Shown piece by piece: positions 1 through 8,527 of a DNA stretch of 64,000 nt. Where the stretch lies: contig CADCPM010000056.1 in NCBI GenBank assembly GCA_902803315.1, positions 1 to 64,000 on the forward strand. The letters run 5' to 3'. The number at the start of each line of letters is the position of its first letter. The stretch's first letter is position 1. The position numbers were made by a program, and so were the translations under genes. Below the pieces are notes generated by a model, which worked only from the letters and a program-made list of their open reading frames with translations, did no database searches and had not been told where the DNA came from. Source of the stretch: an uncultured Coriobacteriaceae bacterium. GTDB taxonomy: Bacteria > Actinomycetota > Coriobacteriia > Coriobacteriales > Atopobiaceae.

Positions 1-1
1 G

Positions 2-292
2 GACTGCATCGCCCGCGCATGGCCGTACTTCCAGGACGAGATCGCCCCGCAGCTCAAGGCTGGCAAGCGCGTCCTCATCGCCGCTCACGGCAACAGCCTG
101 CGCTCCCTCGTTATGATGTTCGACAAGCTCACCCCCGAGGAGATCCTTGAGGTTAACATCCCAACCGCCGTGCCCCTGTCCTACACCTTCGACCAGGACT
201 GGAACGTCGTCGACAAGCACTACATTGGCGACCCCGACGTAATCGCCGCCAAGATCGACGCCGTTGCCAACCAGGGCAAGGCCAAGAAGTAG
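2..292 (+). CDS. gpmA: 2,3-bisphosphoglycerate-dependent phosphoglycerate mutase, C-terminal part
   Basis: Partial gene entering from the left edge; 96 codons and a TAG stop are visible. The enzyme interconverts 3- and 2-phosphoglycerate in glycolysis. The visible part contains the second conserved histidine block (LIAAHGNSLRSLV) and a family-typical end (EILEVNIPTAVPLSYTFD). The phosphohistidine RHG motif lies outside the window. A strong inverted repeat follows the stop, consistent with transcription ending here. The dPGM assignment is clear; the exact paralogue cannot be judged from the C-terminus. Confidence 0.93.
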   Translation, partial: DCIARAWPYFQDEIAPQLKAGKRVLIAAHGNSLRSLVMMFDKLTPEEILEVNIPTAVPLSYTFDQDWNVVDKHYIGDPDVIAAKIDAVANQGKAKK

Positions 293-307
293 TTCGCCCG
301 CATAGAT

Positions 308-387
308 CGATGTAGGGACCTCCCCTCTTTACACGCGCTCACGCTCCGCGAAATCGCGCTTTGTAAAGAGGGGAGGTCCCTACATCG
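308..387. terminator. Long perfect inverted repeat downstream of gpmA
   Basis: Arms of 26 nt at 308-333 and 362-387 are perfectly complementary and enclose a 28-nt loop. The position, just after the gpmA stop and before the convergent DUF4418 gene, fits a bidirectional terminator. There is no clear T-tract, so it may instead be a REP-type element with a terminator role. Confidence 0.6.
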
Positions 388-415
388 AGCGCTGACCACC
401 AGGCCACGGCGTAGC

Positions 416-826
416 CTATGCCTTGCGCAGGCTCAGCAGACGCATAACGAGGTCGGCACCGCCCACCAGCGCCAACGAGATTCCCAAGGCCATGCAAAAC
501 GGGCGCAAGACGCCATTGCAAACCATGGCAGGATCTGCACACAGGTTTATGAGCACGCCAGGGATGCAGGCCACAAGCGCTCCCACCAAGGCGATGCCCA
601 AGTCCAATCCGCGACGCTCGCCCTCGTCACGCTCAAATATGCGAACGACTGAAAGCAGAAGGGTCACAATCGAGACACCCAGCACGGTGCGCCCCGCCCA
701 CAGGCAGGTGCCCACCATTCCCGCATTGTGCGCATCGCAAGGCGCGGCAAAGGTGAGTACACCAATCAAGAGCAGCGTAGACAAAATCGTAAGCGCTATT
801 CCCACCAACGGCTTTGCTTTGTCCAT
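416..826 (-). CDS. DUF4418 family four-TM membrane protein
   Basis: A 136-residue protein with four hydrophobic segments. After TM1 it has the extracytoplasmic CDAHNAGMVGTC block, and between TM3 and TM4 a second short Cys-containing loop (NLCADPAMVC). This pattern of paired cysteines in two outside loops is what I know of DUF4418 proteins, whose function is unknown and which often neighbour ABC exporters. ATG at 826 is preferred over an in-frame TTG at 829; GGAGG lies about 9 nt upstream. It appears monocistronic and converges on gpmA. Confidence 0.75.
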   Translation of the reverse strand: MDKAKPLVGIALTILSTLLLIGVLTFAAPCDAHNAGMVGTCLWAGRTVLGVSIVTLLLSVVRIFERDEGERRGLDLGIALVGALVACIPGVLINLCADPAMVCNGVLRPFCMALGISLALVGGADLVMRLLSLRKA

Positions 827-972
827 CAAAGATCGCCTCCAAATTTCGTTGCCCCGCAGGCTGCAGGGCGCTTTATATTTAAACAGAACGGGAGGCCCGC
901 CAAACGAACGTTAGTGCGCCATACAATAAAGACCTTTCTTGTATGCCTACGCTGCCACAGGGCTGTGATGGT

Positions 973-1000
973 TTGACAAGTCGTGTATGATTCATACGTT
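973..1000 (+). promoter_or_regulatory. Putative promoter/operator of the glycosylation operon
   Basis: TTGACA at 973-978 is followed by the dyad GTATGA-T-TCATAC at 985-997, about 95 bp before the preferred start of the GT2 gene. A -10 at consensus spacing is weak (TACGTT, 995-1000). The dyad could be an operator. Inference from sequence only. Confidence 0.3.
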
Positions 1001-1090
1001 GGGATTTCCCATTCGTGGGCAAGGGTCGCGTCGCGCGGCGGGCGGGGGCGCCTGACTCCGCATGGCGCGATGAGGCCAGATTGGATTGCG

Positions 1091-2077
1091 ATGAGTCACG
1101 CTGACCTTACGCTCGTGGTGCCGGCATATAACGAGCGGGACAACGTCCGCCCGTTCCTCGACGAGCTGAGTCGCGCCCTAGCGGGCAGGGACGAGCGCAT
1201 AGAGGTGCTGTTCGTGGACGACGGCGGCTCGGACGGCACGTGGGACGAGGTCGTCGCGGTCGCCCGCTCGTGGGACGACGGGCGCGTCGTGGTGCGAGGC
1301 ATGTCGTTCTCCCGCAACTTCGGGAAGGAGGCGGCCATGCTGGCCGGCTTGGAGGCCGCCCGCGGCGACTGCCTGTGCATAATCGACGCCGACCTCCAGC
1401 AGCCCCCCGCCGTGGCGCTCGAGATGTACGACCTGCTGCTGGCCTCGCCGGAGTACGAGTGCGTGGCCGCCTGCCAGCGAGAGCGCAGGCAGGGCGGTCC
1501 CGTCGGCGCGCTCTCGTCGGCGTTCTACAGGCTGCTCGGCAGCGCCTCCGGCATGGAGGTGCTCCAGGACGCGAGCGACTTCAGGGTGTTCCGCCGCTGC
1601 GTCGCGGACGCGATCGTGTCCCTGCCCGAGTACCACCGCTTCTCCAAGGGGCTGTTCGCCTGGGTGGGCTTCCGCACGCTCCCCTTCCCCTACGTGCCGG
1701 AGGAGCGCCGCGCGGGCAAGAGCGCCTGGGGCCTCCGCGGGCTCGTGTCCTACGCCTGGGAGGGGATAGTCTCGTTCTCGACCGCGCCCCTGCACGCGGT
1801 CCTCGCGTTCGGCATTGTGTGCGCCGTGCTGGCGCTGGCCATGCTGCTCGTCACGGTCGTCAAGCGGGTGGCGCTCGGGGTGGACACCCCGGGCTACGCC
1901 ACCATCGTCACCCTCATCCTGTTCTTCGGCGGCGCGCAGCTCGTGGCCATAGGGCTCGTCGGGGAGTACGTCGCCCGCACGTACGTGCAGAGCAAGCGCC
2001 GCCCGGTGTACCTCGTGCGCGACAGCGTCTCCTCCGAGACGAGTGACGACGAGCCCGAGGGAGGCGAGACGCGGTGA
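1091..2077 (+). CDS. Family 2 glycosyltransferase, GtrB/ArnC/DPM-like
   Basis: A predicted polyprenyl-phosphate sugar transferase that moves a sugar from a nucleotide donor to undecaprenyl phosphate at the cytoplasmic face. The N-terminal GT-A domain has VVPAYNERDNV, VLFVDDGGSDGT and the acidic IIDADLQQPP motif. Two C-terminal TM helices follow, as in GtrB/DPMS proteins. The frame stays open to 983, but ATG 1091 (MSHADLTLVVPAYNE) starts where the family starts and I prefer it; ATG 1070 is the alternative. It overlaps the next gene by 4 bp (GTGA). The G+C of this gene and gtrA looks clearly higher than in the third gene. Confidence 0.88.
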   Translation: MSHADLTLVVPAYNERDNVRPFLDELSRALAGRDERIEVLFVDDGGSDGTWDEVVAVARSWDDGRVVVRGMSFSRNFGKEAAMLAGLEAARGDCLCIIDADLQQPPAVALEMYDLLLASPEYECVAACQRERRQGGPVGALSSAFYRLLGSASGMEVLQDASDFRVFRRCVADAIVSLPEYHRFSKGLFAWVGFRTLPFPYVPEERRAGKSAWGLRGLVSYAWEGIVSFSTAPLHAVLAFGIVCAVLALAMLLVTVVKRVALGVDTPGYATIVTLILFFGGAQLVAIGLVGEYVARTYVQSKRRPVYLVRDSVSSETSDDEPEGGETR

Positions 2078-2457
2078 GCGGGCTGCCCGAGGGCGCGAGG
2101 AGGGGCATGCGCTACGTCGCGGTAGGCGCAGGCACGGCGCTTCTGGAGCTCGTGCTGTTCCGCCTGCTCTACTGGGCGACGGGCGGCAACGTCGCGGCGT
2201 CCAACGTCGCGGCGGTGGCGGTGGCCACGCTGTGCAACTTCCTGCTCAACAGGTCCTTTACGTTCAGGAGTGGCTCGAATCCCGTGCGCAGCATGGTCCT
2301 CTACGTCGCGCTCCTGGCCTTCAACACCGCCTTCTCTACCTTCGCCATCGGCTGGCTGGTGGGCATCGGCGCGGAGCCCGCGGTCGCCAAGGTGCTCACC
2401 CAGGGCTGCGTGGTCGTGTGGAACTACTTTCTATACAACAAGGTGGTATTCAAGTAA
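2074..2457 (+). CDS. GtrA family membrane protein (polyprenyl-phosphate sugar flippase-like)
   Basis: A 127-residue protein with four predicted TM helices and the GtrA signature (MRYVAVGAGTALLELVLF; NFLLNRSFTFRSG; FLYNKVVFK). GtrA proteins are thought to flip polyprenyl-phosphate sugars made by the adjacent GT2 enzyme. The GTG start at 2074 is translationally coupled to the stop of that gene; ATG 2107 is a possible internal start. The third gene of the operon begins 23 bp downstream, giving the classic GtrA/GtrB/large membrane transferase order. Confidence 0.9.
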   Translation: MSGLPEGARRGMRYVAVGAGTALLELVLFRLLYWATGGNVAASNVAAVAVATLCNFLLNRSFTFRSGSNPVRSMVLYVALLAFNTAFSTFAIGWLVGIGAEPAVAKVLTQGCVVVWNYFLYNKVVFK

Positions 2458-2480
2458 CGCATCTCCAAGGAGTAAGGGAT

Positions 2481-4313
2481 ATGGCTCTTTCCACAACGCA
2501 GGAACAGGCAAGCGAAACCGTACTTATGGGCGCGGGCAATCGCCACTTATTTACCCATAAGGAATGGCATGTGGTCGCTATCGTGACGATCGCGTTTCTT
2601 ACCATCATTACGACCGCCCCCTTCCTCACGGCAAATTGGCCGAGCACGCACGACCTGTTGTTTCATGTGGCGCGAATTCGTTCCATGGCACACGGCTTCC
2701 AGACGGGAGTTCTTCCCACTCAGCTCCACGACGTGTTTGCCTTTGGCTTTGGGTATCCGTCTGGAATCTGCTATCCAGACCTGTTCCTCTATATACCTGC
2801 GCTTCTGCTGGCCGTGGGCCTCTCTCTAAAGACTTCTTACGTCGTGTTCATGGGCCTTATGAACCTTGCTACCGCCTGCATTTCGTACTATTCGTTTTCG
2901 CAAGTGTTCCGATCGCGCTCCGCAGGCGTGGCTGGCTGCATACTCTGGACGTGCGCCCCTTATCGGCTGCTCGACGTACTGCTACGCGCCGCCGTTGGCG
3001 AAAGCCTCGCCCTTGTGTTCGCACCCCTGCTCGTCCTCGGTCTTTGGAGGATCTTTCTCGATGACAAGAGCAAGCCGGGATCGGGTTGGATGGCGCTTGG
3101 CCTCGCTGCCGCGGGCATCGTGCACTCCCACGTCCTCAGCATTGTGCTCTTCCTCATGTGGGGTGCCGCAATACTCATTCCCCTCGTGATCTTTAGGAAA
3201 AAGAAGGGAATCCTGCTTGCCCTTGGCAAGAGCGTGCTCCTAGCCCTGTTGCTTTGTGCTGGGTATCTTGTGCCTTTCCTCGACTATTACGTCCATCATG
3301 ACCTACTGGTAAAAGACTTCTACTTTCCCGTGTATGAGCATTCGCTTGAGCCAGCCGAGCTGCTTTCGCCGTTCCTGGACATGTCGGGGCTCTCTCAACC
3401 TCTTGGAGAAAAGCTGTCGGCCGAGATGCCCATGAACATAGGCTGGGGCCTGCTCCTCACTTTGCCTCTTGCGGCATGCGCCTTTGCTCTCCCCTCGCTT
3501 AGGAAGCCCAAAACCGAAGGGGTCCGACCTTGGTTTTTGGTACTGGCAATCGTGAGCCTGGTGTTCATGTTCTTGACCACCTATCTCTTCCCTTGGGAAT
3601 ACGATGGCGGCATTCGCATCCTGGCGGCCATCGTTCGAAGAGTTGAGATTGTTAATCTTCCCTGTCGCTTCTTGGGGGTTGCGTCATTCACGCTCGTCTG
3701 TCTGGCTTGCCTTCTTACAAAGTGCGGCGACCGTCGCCTGCAAATTGCGGTTGTGGCCTGCCTCCTTGTTTCGCTCATTGAGTGCGGGTATGCCATAGGC
3801 ACCTTTGTTCGCCAGGTTGATCGGCTTCCGGAGGAAACGGTTACCGCAGCCGAACATGAATCGTTTATTAGCGGGGCAGAGTACCTCTCTCAACCGCTCG
3901 CAGCCGATTTTGCAAAAGACTGGCCCGACGAGAAGTTCGTACCGCTTTCGGACTCGACGCAACTTACTGTGGAGAACTTCGATCGTGTTACGCCACAGCG
4001 AACGAAGCTCAGCGTGCGTAATGACTCCTCAGATGCGCAGCGCGTGCGCCTGCCGCTCTTCTGGCATCAGCAAAACGTTCTGGTTGACCAAAACACGGGC
4101 TCGGCTCCCAATGGCGTGAGCATGGAGTTTGACGAGGGATACGTTGCGCTTGTTGTGGAGCCTAATGTTGCGGCCAACCTCGCGATTGAGTTCCAAGAAC
4201 CGCCCCTCTGGCGCGTTGCCGAGGCGACCTCGCTCATTACGGCAATCGCGCTTGTGGTGTGGGGTATAAGGCAAAAGGTCGTGCAATCGCGCGGGCTTAA
4301 GGATCGCGGCTAA
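2481..4313 (+). CDS. Large polytopic membrane protein, GT-C/YfhO-like, third gene of Gtr-type operon
   Basis: A 610-residue protein with about ten TM helices and a C-terminal extracytoplasmic domain (roughly residues 440-580) before a last TM. The early outside loop has an HDLLFHVARI-type motif as in membrane proteins annotated '6-pyruvoyl-tetrahydropterin synthase-related', which are probably GT-C-fold transferases. ATG 2481 has an excellent RBS (AAGGAG) 9 bp upstream; the frame is open further 5' but that part overlaps gtrA. With GtrB and GtrA upstream, it is likely the transferase that attaches the lipid-linked sugar to an exported acceptor. Acceptor and sugar are unknown. Confidence 0.7.
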   Translation: MALSTTQEQASETVLMGAGNRHLFTHKEWHVVAIVTIAFLTIITTAPFLTANWPSTHDLLFHVARIRSMAHGFQTGVLPTQLHDVFAFGFGYPSGICYPDLFLYIPALLLAVGLSLKTSYVVFMGLMNLATACISYYSFSQVFRSRSAGVAGCILWTCAPYRLLDVLLRAAVGESLALVFAPLLVLGLWRIFLDDKSKPGSGWMALGLAAAGIVHSHVLSIVLFLMWGAAILIPLVIFRKKKGILLALGKSVLLALLLCAGYLVPFLDYYVHHDLLVKDFYFPVYEHSLEPAELLSPFLDMSGLSQPLGEKLSAEMPMNIGWGLLLTLPLAACAFALPSLRKPKTEGVRPWFLVLAIVSLVFMFLTTYLFPWEYDGGIRILAAIVRRVEIVNLPCRFLGVASFTLVCLACLLTKCGDRRLQIAVVACLLVSLIECGYAIGTFVRQVDRLPEETVTAAEHESFISGAEYLSQPLAADFAKDWPDEKFVPLSDSTQLTVENFDRVTPQRTKLSVRNDSSDAQRVRLPLFWHQQNVLVDQNTGSAPNGVSMEFDEGYVALVVEPNVAANLAIEFQEPPLWRVAEATSLITAIALVVWGIRQKVVQSRGLKDRG

Positions 4314-4433
4314 ACTTGCCCGCTCCCCAAGTAACGCTTAACCCTGCCAAGAGCGTGGAAAGCGCGACGCATTAACAGTCCGCGCTTCGCGAAAGACTCG
4401 CGCAACTCGCTTTCCATCGCCCCGTCGCAAGCC

Positions 4434-5696
4434 TTAGAGTTCCACGTGCTCCCACTCGGGAGCAGCAGGTATGGAGCGAATCCGTGGGTTGAGCGCAGCC
4501 GCTGCCGCGCCAAGCAGCGCTAGTCCCACCATAACCAGCACGAATCCCGAAAAGCCAATGCGAGGCAGCAGCTCGCCCGCCACCGCACCCGAAAAGCTGG
4601 CAAAGAACATGAGCGCCGTCATAACGGCCGCACGCGTGCGCCCCTGCTTGGACACGGGCGTCTTGGAAAACACGAATCCACTCACCAGCGCGTTGAACAG
4701 CGGCATGGGAAAGCTTGCCAAGCACGTCGACACGATGATCACGGGATACGAGGCGCTCAGCACCATGGGCAGGTATGCAGCGGCCATGCCAAAGAACACG
4801 AGCACGACCCCCTTGCCCGTGGGTATGCGATTGCATACGCGCGTCGAAAAGATCGACCCCAAGATGGTGCCCGCCGCCATGCCAACATTGGAGAGGCTTA
4901 TGAGCAGCGGGTCGGTTCCTCGCTCCACCAACGAGAGGTTAACCGCCTGGTGCAGGCCAAACACGCTAAACTGCACGATGCCGATGACCACCACCGCGCT
5001 CACGATCGTCTTGCTTGCCAGTACCCATCTCCATCCGTCAACCATGTCGGACCAAAACGAGAGAACGCCGCGATTCTGCGAGGCGTTATAAGCAGCCCTC
5101 TGTGCCTCGTCCTCATCCGTGCCCGGCAAGCGCAAGAACCAGGCGCATGCGAATGCGAGCGCATCGAAAACCGCGCTCGCAAAGAACGGGAAGGCGCGCG
5201 ACATGCCAAACAGGACGGCGCCCAAAGGAGACCCGGCCGTGTTTACGGCCGCGTCGCGACCTTGGTTTACGCTTTCCGCCTCCGCATAGCGTTTCGACCC
5301 CACCACACGAATGAGCGCGGCGTTGGTGGTGCCACCCAAAAAGCCAAAGATAGACGACGAGCACAAGCACAGCCCCGCAAACCAGGCAAAGGTGAGCCGG
5401 CCAAACACGAACAGGATTCCCATGAGCATCCACAACAGCGCGCACACGCCGGCCTGCACGAGTATGAGCTTGCGATGGTCGTGTCGGTCGATAAAGGTCC
5501 CACCCGTAATTTGGGCAATGGCGCTCACAATGCCGCGAACCGTGGAAAACCACCCAGCCACCGCCACCGAACCCGAAAGGTCGTAGGCCATAACCGACAG
5601 CACGATCCAATGCACCGCCGAGCCCGCCAAAAGGAAGGTGTCGGCCCCAAACCAAGCAGGATAGTTGGGTATGCGAAAGAGAGATGACCGTTTCAT
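4434..5696 (-). CDS. MFS transporter
   Basis: A 420-residue protein with about 12 TM segments in two halves and a basic central loop. An MFS loop 2-3 signature (TGGTFIDRHDHRKLI) follows TM2. Similarity is to the drug- and siderophore-exporter-like MFS_3 group. The start MKRSSLFRIPNYPAWF at 5696 is preferred over an in-frame ATG 33 nt upstream. Substrate unknown. It stands alone between the glycosylation operon and apbE, with a REPIN-like palindrome upstream. Confidence 0.82.
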   Translation of the reverse strand: MKRSSLFRIPNYPAWFGADTFLLAGSAVHWIVLSVMAYDLSGSVAVAGWFSTVRGIVSAIAQITGGTFIDRHDHRKLILVQAGVCALLWMLMGILFVFGRLTFAWFAGLCLCSSSIFGFLGGTTNAALIRVVGSKRYAEAESVNQGRDAAVNTAGSPLGAVLFGMSRAFPFFASAVFDALAFACAWFLRLPGTDEDEAQRAAYNASQNRGVLSFWSDMVDGWRWVLASKTIVSAVVVIGIVQFSVFGLHQAVNLSLVERGTDPLLISLSNVGMAAGTILGSIFSTRVCNRIPTGKGVVLVFFGMAAAYLPMVLSASYPVIIVSTCLASFPMPLFNALVSGFVFSKTPVSKQGRTRAAVMTALMFFASFSGAVAGELLPRIGFSGFVLVMVGLALLGAAAAALNPRIRSIPAAPEWEHVEL

Positions 5697-5762
5697 GACT
5701 TCATAATAACATTCGTGGCACGACGCCATACATCCTTGGGGAATCTTTCCTTTCGGGCAGCA

Positions 5763-5836
5763 ACCCTAACTTAGGGACAGTCCCCAAGTTAGGGTTTTGC
5801 GTAATCCTAACTTGGGGACTGTCCCTAAGTTAGGGT
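5763..5836. repeat. REPIN-like palindrome (GGGGACAGTCCC family), copy 1
   Basis: Two inverted copies of a ~32-nt unit (accctaacttagggacagtc and onward) face each other around a short spacer (ttttgcgtaa), so the whole can fold into one long hairpin. The right arm overlaps the 3' end of apbE and supplies its TAG stop. Other family members are at 20954, 23583, 30086, 50341 and 62573. Confidence 0.9.
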
Positions 5837-6814
5837 GAACGAGGAATTTGGCGTCATGGCAACGCTGCCATCCGCAAAAAGCAGCAACGCCTCAACGCCG
5901 GCAGGCTCTTGCGCGAACGCCAACGCCTCTTCGCGCGGTAGCATGAAGAGCGGCTTGGTATATCCATCGCCGTCAATCGAGGCGACGCTAAACACCGAGG
6001 CCGACTCCACGTCGGTCTGCGCGGGGTATCCCGTTCTGGGATCCAGGATGTGCCAGTAGCGGCGCTCGTCCCGCTCGAAGCTGCGCTCGTAGAGGCCGCT
6101 CGTCACCACCGACCCATCCGTGGTGCGCACGCGGGCGACCACACGCTCGCCGCTCTTGCTTGATGGGTCACGCACGCCCACGCTCCACGGCTCTCCCCGC
6201 TCGTTCGTTCCCCACACCTTTACGTTGCCGCCAAGGTTCACAAACGCGCTGGTGGCTCCCCGCTGGCGAAACAGCTCTATGAGTTTGTCGGCCATAAACC
6301 CCTTGGCGATGCCGCCAAGATCCAGACGCGCCAAGGGGTCACGCAGACGAACCGCGTTGTTTTGCACCTCCACCCCTTGCCAGTCCACATGCGGCAATGC
6401 CGCTTCTATGGCGGCAGGGTCGGGCACGACCCCCTCCACAAAACCCCACAGCTCGCTTACCGCACCGATGGTTATGTCAAACAGCCCCTTGGACTGCTCG
6501 CAGTAGACAAGAGCTTTTGCTATGAGCTCGGCCGTAAGGGAATCCACCTCGCAGGACTCCCCCTTCGCGGCGTTTATTCGCGCTACGTCGCTAGTCGCAA
6601 TGGTGCGCGAGAAGAGCTTCTCGAAGCGATCGCAGAGGCGCTGAGCCTCATCCAAGACGTCTTCGCCCACGTTGCCGCCCAACACGCACACCGTATTGAA
6701 GTTGAACAGCGTGCGCTGCGCATAGGGAGGCGAGGCAGACTTGCAGCCCGCCAGAGGCATGGCCATGAGAGCCACGGCAAGTCGCACAAGCTCTCGACGC
6801 TCGATGTTGCGCAT
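5825..6814 (-). CDS. apbE: FAD:protein FMN transferase (ApbE) lipoprotein
   Basis: Attaches FMN covalently to Ser/Thr of extracytoplasmic flavoproteins. The 329-residue protein starts with a lipoprotein signal ending in the lipobox LAGC. Hallmarks are DLGGIAKGFMADKL in the middle, HILDPRTGYP, and the metal-binding SVASIDGDGYTK region near the C-terminus. A strong GGGAGGGGG RBS precedes ATG 6814. It is divergent from the NusG_II/Gx-transporter pair, which commonly accompanies apbE. The last residues and the stop are encoded by a REPIN-like repeat. Confidence 0.95.
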   Translation of the reverse strand: MRNIERRELVRLAVALMAMPLAGCKSASPPYAQRTLFNFNTVCVLGGNVGEDVLDEAQRLCDRFEKLFSRTIATSDVARINAAKGESCEVDSLTAELIAKALVYCEQSKGLFDITIGAVSELWGFVEGVVPDPAAIEAALPHVDWQGVEVQNNAVRLRDPLARLDLGGIAKGFMADKLIELFRQRGATSAFVNLGGNVKVWGTNERGEPWSVGVRDPSSKSGERVVARVRTTDGSVVTSGLYERSFERDERRYWHILDPRTGYPAQTDVESASVFSVASIDGDGYTKPLFMLPREEALAFAQEPAGVEALLLFADGSVAMTPNSSFTLT

Positions 6815-6939
6815 GGTCCCCCTCCCGTTAGCGCTCGTGCCTCTCGCCCATGCCAGCCCGCAAGCGACGCCGCATGAACACGCTTCGTTGGTAAATTATA
6901 ATTGCCACGATACGAAATATCGAACGACGGGCAAGCAGC

Positions 6940-7377
6940 GTGCAAGGGATAGGAAAATACAAAGCAACCATTGTGGCGGGCATCGTGGTGCTCGCCGTGC
7001 TGGCCGTCGTGTTCGCGCTCTTTGGACCCTGGCGCACGTCGGATGCCGGCCAACTTTTTGCCGTGGTGCACGACGCGGATGGCAACGAACGACGCCTTCC
7101 CCTCTCCCAAGATCAGACCTGCGAAGTGCAGACGTCACTCGGACGCAACGTCGTGGTTGTCCAAGACGGCGCGGCGCACATGGCCGAAGCCGACTGTCCC
7201 CACAAAAGCTGCACCCAACAGCAGCCCATCTCGCAACCTGGGCAGCAGATCATCTGCCTTCCTCACCAGCTGTGGGTGGAAATCGTGGCTCAGGGAGATG
7301 CGTCTACTCAGCTCAACGAGAATGCCGTGCGCTGGAACGAAAGCGACAGCCCGAACGTCGACCTGGTAGCGCGCTAG
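6940..7377 (+). CDS. NusG domain II-containing protein (NusG_II), membrane anchored
   Basis: About 145 residues: one N-terminal TM helix (IVAGIVVLAVLAVVFALF) followed by an extracytoplasmic beta-rich NusG_II domain with the conserved CPHKSC and QIICLPHQL motifs. The family is found beside Gx transporters and ApbE in Gram-positive anaerobes; its biochemical role is unsettled. The GTG start at 6940 is uncertain because the RBS is weak. The stop is one base from the start of the next gene, so the two are co-transcribed. Confidence 0.82.
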   Translation: MQGIGKYKATIVAGIVVLAVLAVVFALFGPWRTSDAGQLFAVVHDADGNERRLPLSQDQTCEVQTSLGRNVVVVQDGAAHMAEADCPHKSCTQQQPISQPGQQIICLPHQLWVEIVAQGDASTQLNENAVRWNESDSPNVDLVAR

Positions 7378-7378
7378 C

Positions 7379-8455
7379 ATGGGAAGCAACGCTCTTTCAC
7401 CCGTCGAGATTCAGCGCTGGACACGCATAGGCGTACTCGCGGCCCTTGCCATACTTCTTGGATACCTCGAGGCCTTCTTGCCCATTCCCATTCCTGGCGT
7501 AAAGCTTGGCCTTGCGAACATCGCGGTCCTTGCCGCGCTGGCCAACCACGACATAAGCGGTGCCTTTTGCATCTCGCTCATAAAGGTGCTCGTCTTGGGC
7601 CTCCTGTTTGGGTCTCCCCTCACGTTGGCCTACTCCGCCGCAGGGACGCTCCTGGCCTTCTGTGGAATGGCGATACTGTCTTTGCTGCCCAGCATGCATC
7701 TTGTGATGGTCTCGGTGGTAGGAGCCATTCTCCACGAGATCGGGCAACTGTTCGTGGCGCAGGCGATGCTCGGCACGACGGCGGTTTGGTATTTGGCGCC
7801 CGTGCTCTTGGTGGCCGGATGCGTTACGGGAGCCATCTGCGGAGTGCTCGCCGGCAGACTCGACGACTCGCTTGCAAACAAGGATGCGACGGCCGCCGTT
7901 GCGACAGCCAGCGTTTCCGAGGTGTCCGCACGGCCCCTGCGAAGGTCGTCGGCATGGCTCCTTATTTGCCTCATAGCGTTCGTGGTAGTCATCTTTCGCG
8001 TTGACGACGTGCGCGTCCTCGGCGCGCTTGCCGCGCTGGGCCTCGTTCTCTGCGCACTGACGCGCGTACACCCAAAGCGCCTATTGCGAAGCATGGCACC
8101 GCTGCTCGCGCTCGTGGTAGTAACCCTCGCGATACAGCTCGTCGTGTCTCCGCAAACCGCCTTGGAGCAGACCGCACGATCCTCTTTGCGCCTCTTGAGC
8201 GTTGCCACCGCGTGCGCGGCTTTTATGGCATATGTTCCCACCAGCGACCTCACGGCCCTTGTCGCTCGATTGGCCACGCCTCTAAAGCGCCTTGGCATTC
8301 AAAGCGACGGCTTTGTGCTCGCCCTGGATGTGGCGTTGCGTCTGGTGCCAACCATGGAGGGGCTCATTGAGCTGCAAGGATTGCAGCTACGCGACGTGCC
8401 GCAGCTCATACCTCGCGCGTACGAACGCCTGCTGGCTCGCGTATCGGAGAGGTAG
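7379..8455 (+). CDS. Gx transporter (HepS1-like) fused to an EcfT-like transmembrane domain
   Basis: A 358-residue membrane protein. Residues ~10-165 match the Gx transporter / 'heptaprenyl diphosphate synthase component I' family (PIPGVKLGLANIAVLAAL; early GSPLTLAYSAAGTLLAF), an ECF S-component-like fold. Residues ~180-358 look like the ECF T-component: several TMs, then an LRLVPTMEGLIELQGLQLRD coupling segment. No ECF ATPase gene is adjacent. The neighbouring NusG_II gene and divergent apbE suggest uptake of a flavin, quinone precursor or related compound for flavinylation or electron transfer. The substrate is inferred only from context. Confidence 0.8.
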   Translation: MGSNALSPVEIQRWTRIGVLAALAILLGYLEAFLPIPIPGVKLGLANIAVLAALANHDISGAFCISLIKVLVLGLLFGSPLTLAYSAAGTLLAFCGMAILSLLPSMHLVMVSVVGAILHEIGQLFVAQAMLGTTAVWYLAPVLLVAGCVTGAICGVLAGRLDDSLANKDATAAVATASVSEVSARPLRRSSAWLLICLIAFVVVIFRVDDVRVLGALAALGLVLCALTRVHPKRLLRSMAPLLALVVVTLAIQLVVSPQTALEQTARSSLRLLSVATACAAFMAYVPTSDLTALVARLATPLKRLGIQSDGFVLALDVALRLVPTMEGLIELQGLQLRDVPQLIPRAYERLLARVSER

Positions 8456-8527
8456 GCAGACCTGAGGGCGCAGGGTCACCCGCGGAGGTCGGCCGGCTTT
8501 GGGTGTGTCAACAGAAGCTTCCCTCTG

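Noticed and set aside
2043..2480. 5' extension of the GT-C-like gene across gtrA
   Set aside because: It overlaps gtrA in another frame and has no hydrophobic or family pattern; ATG 2481 has a strong RBS.
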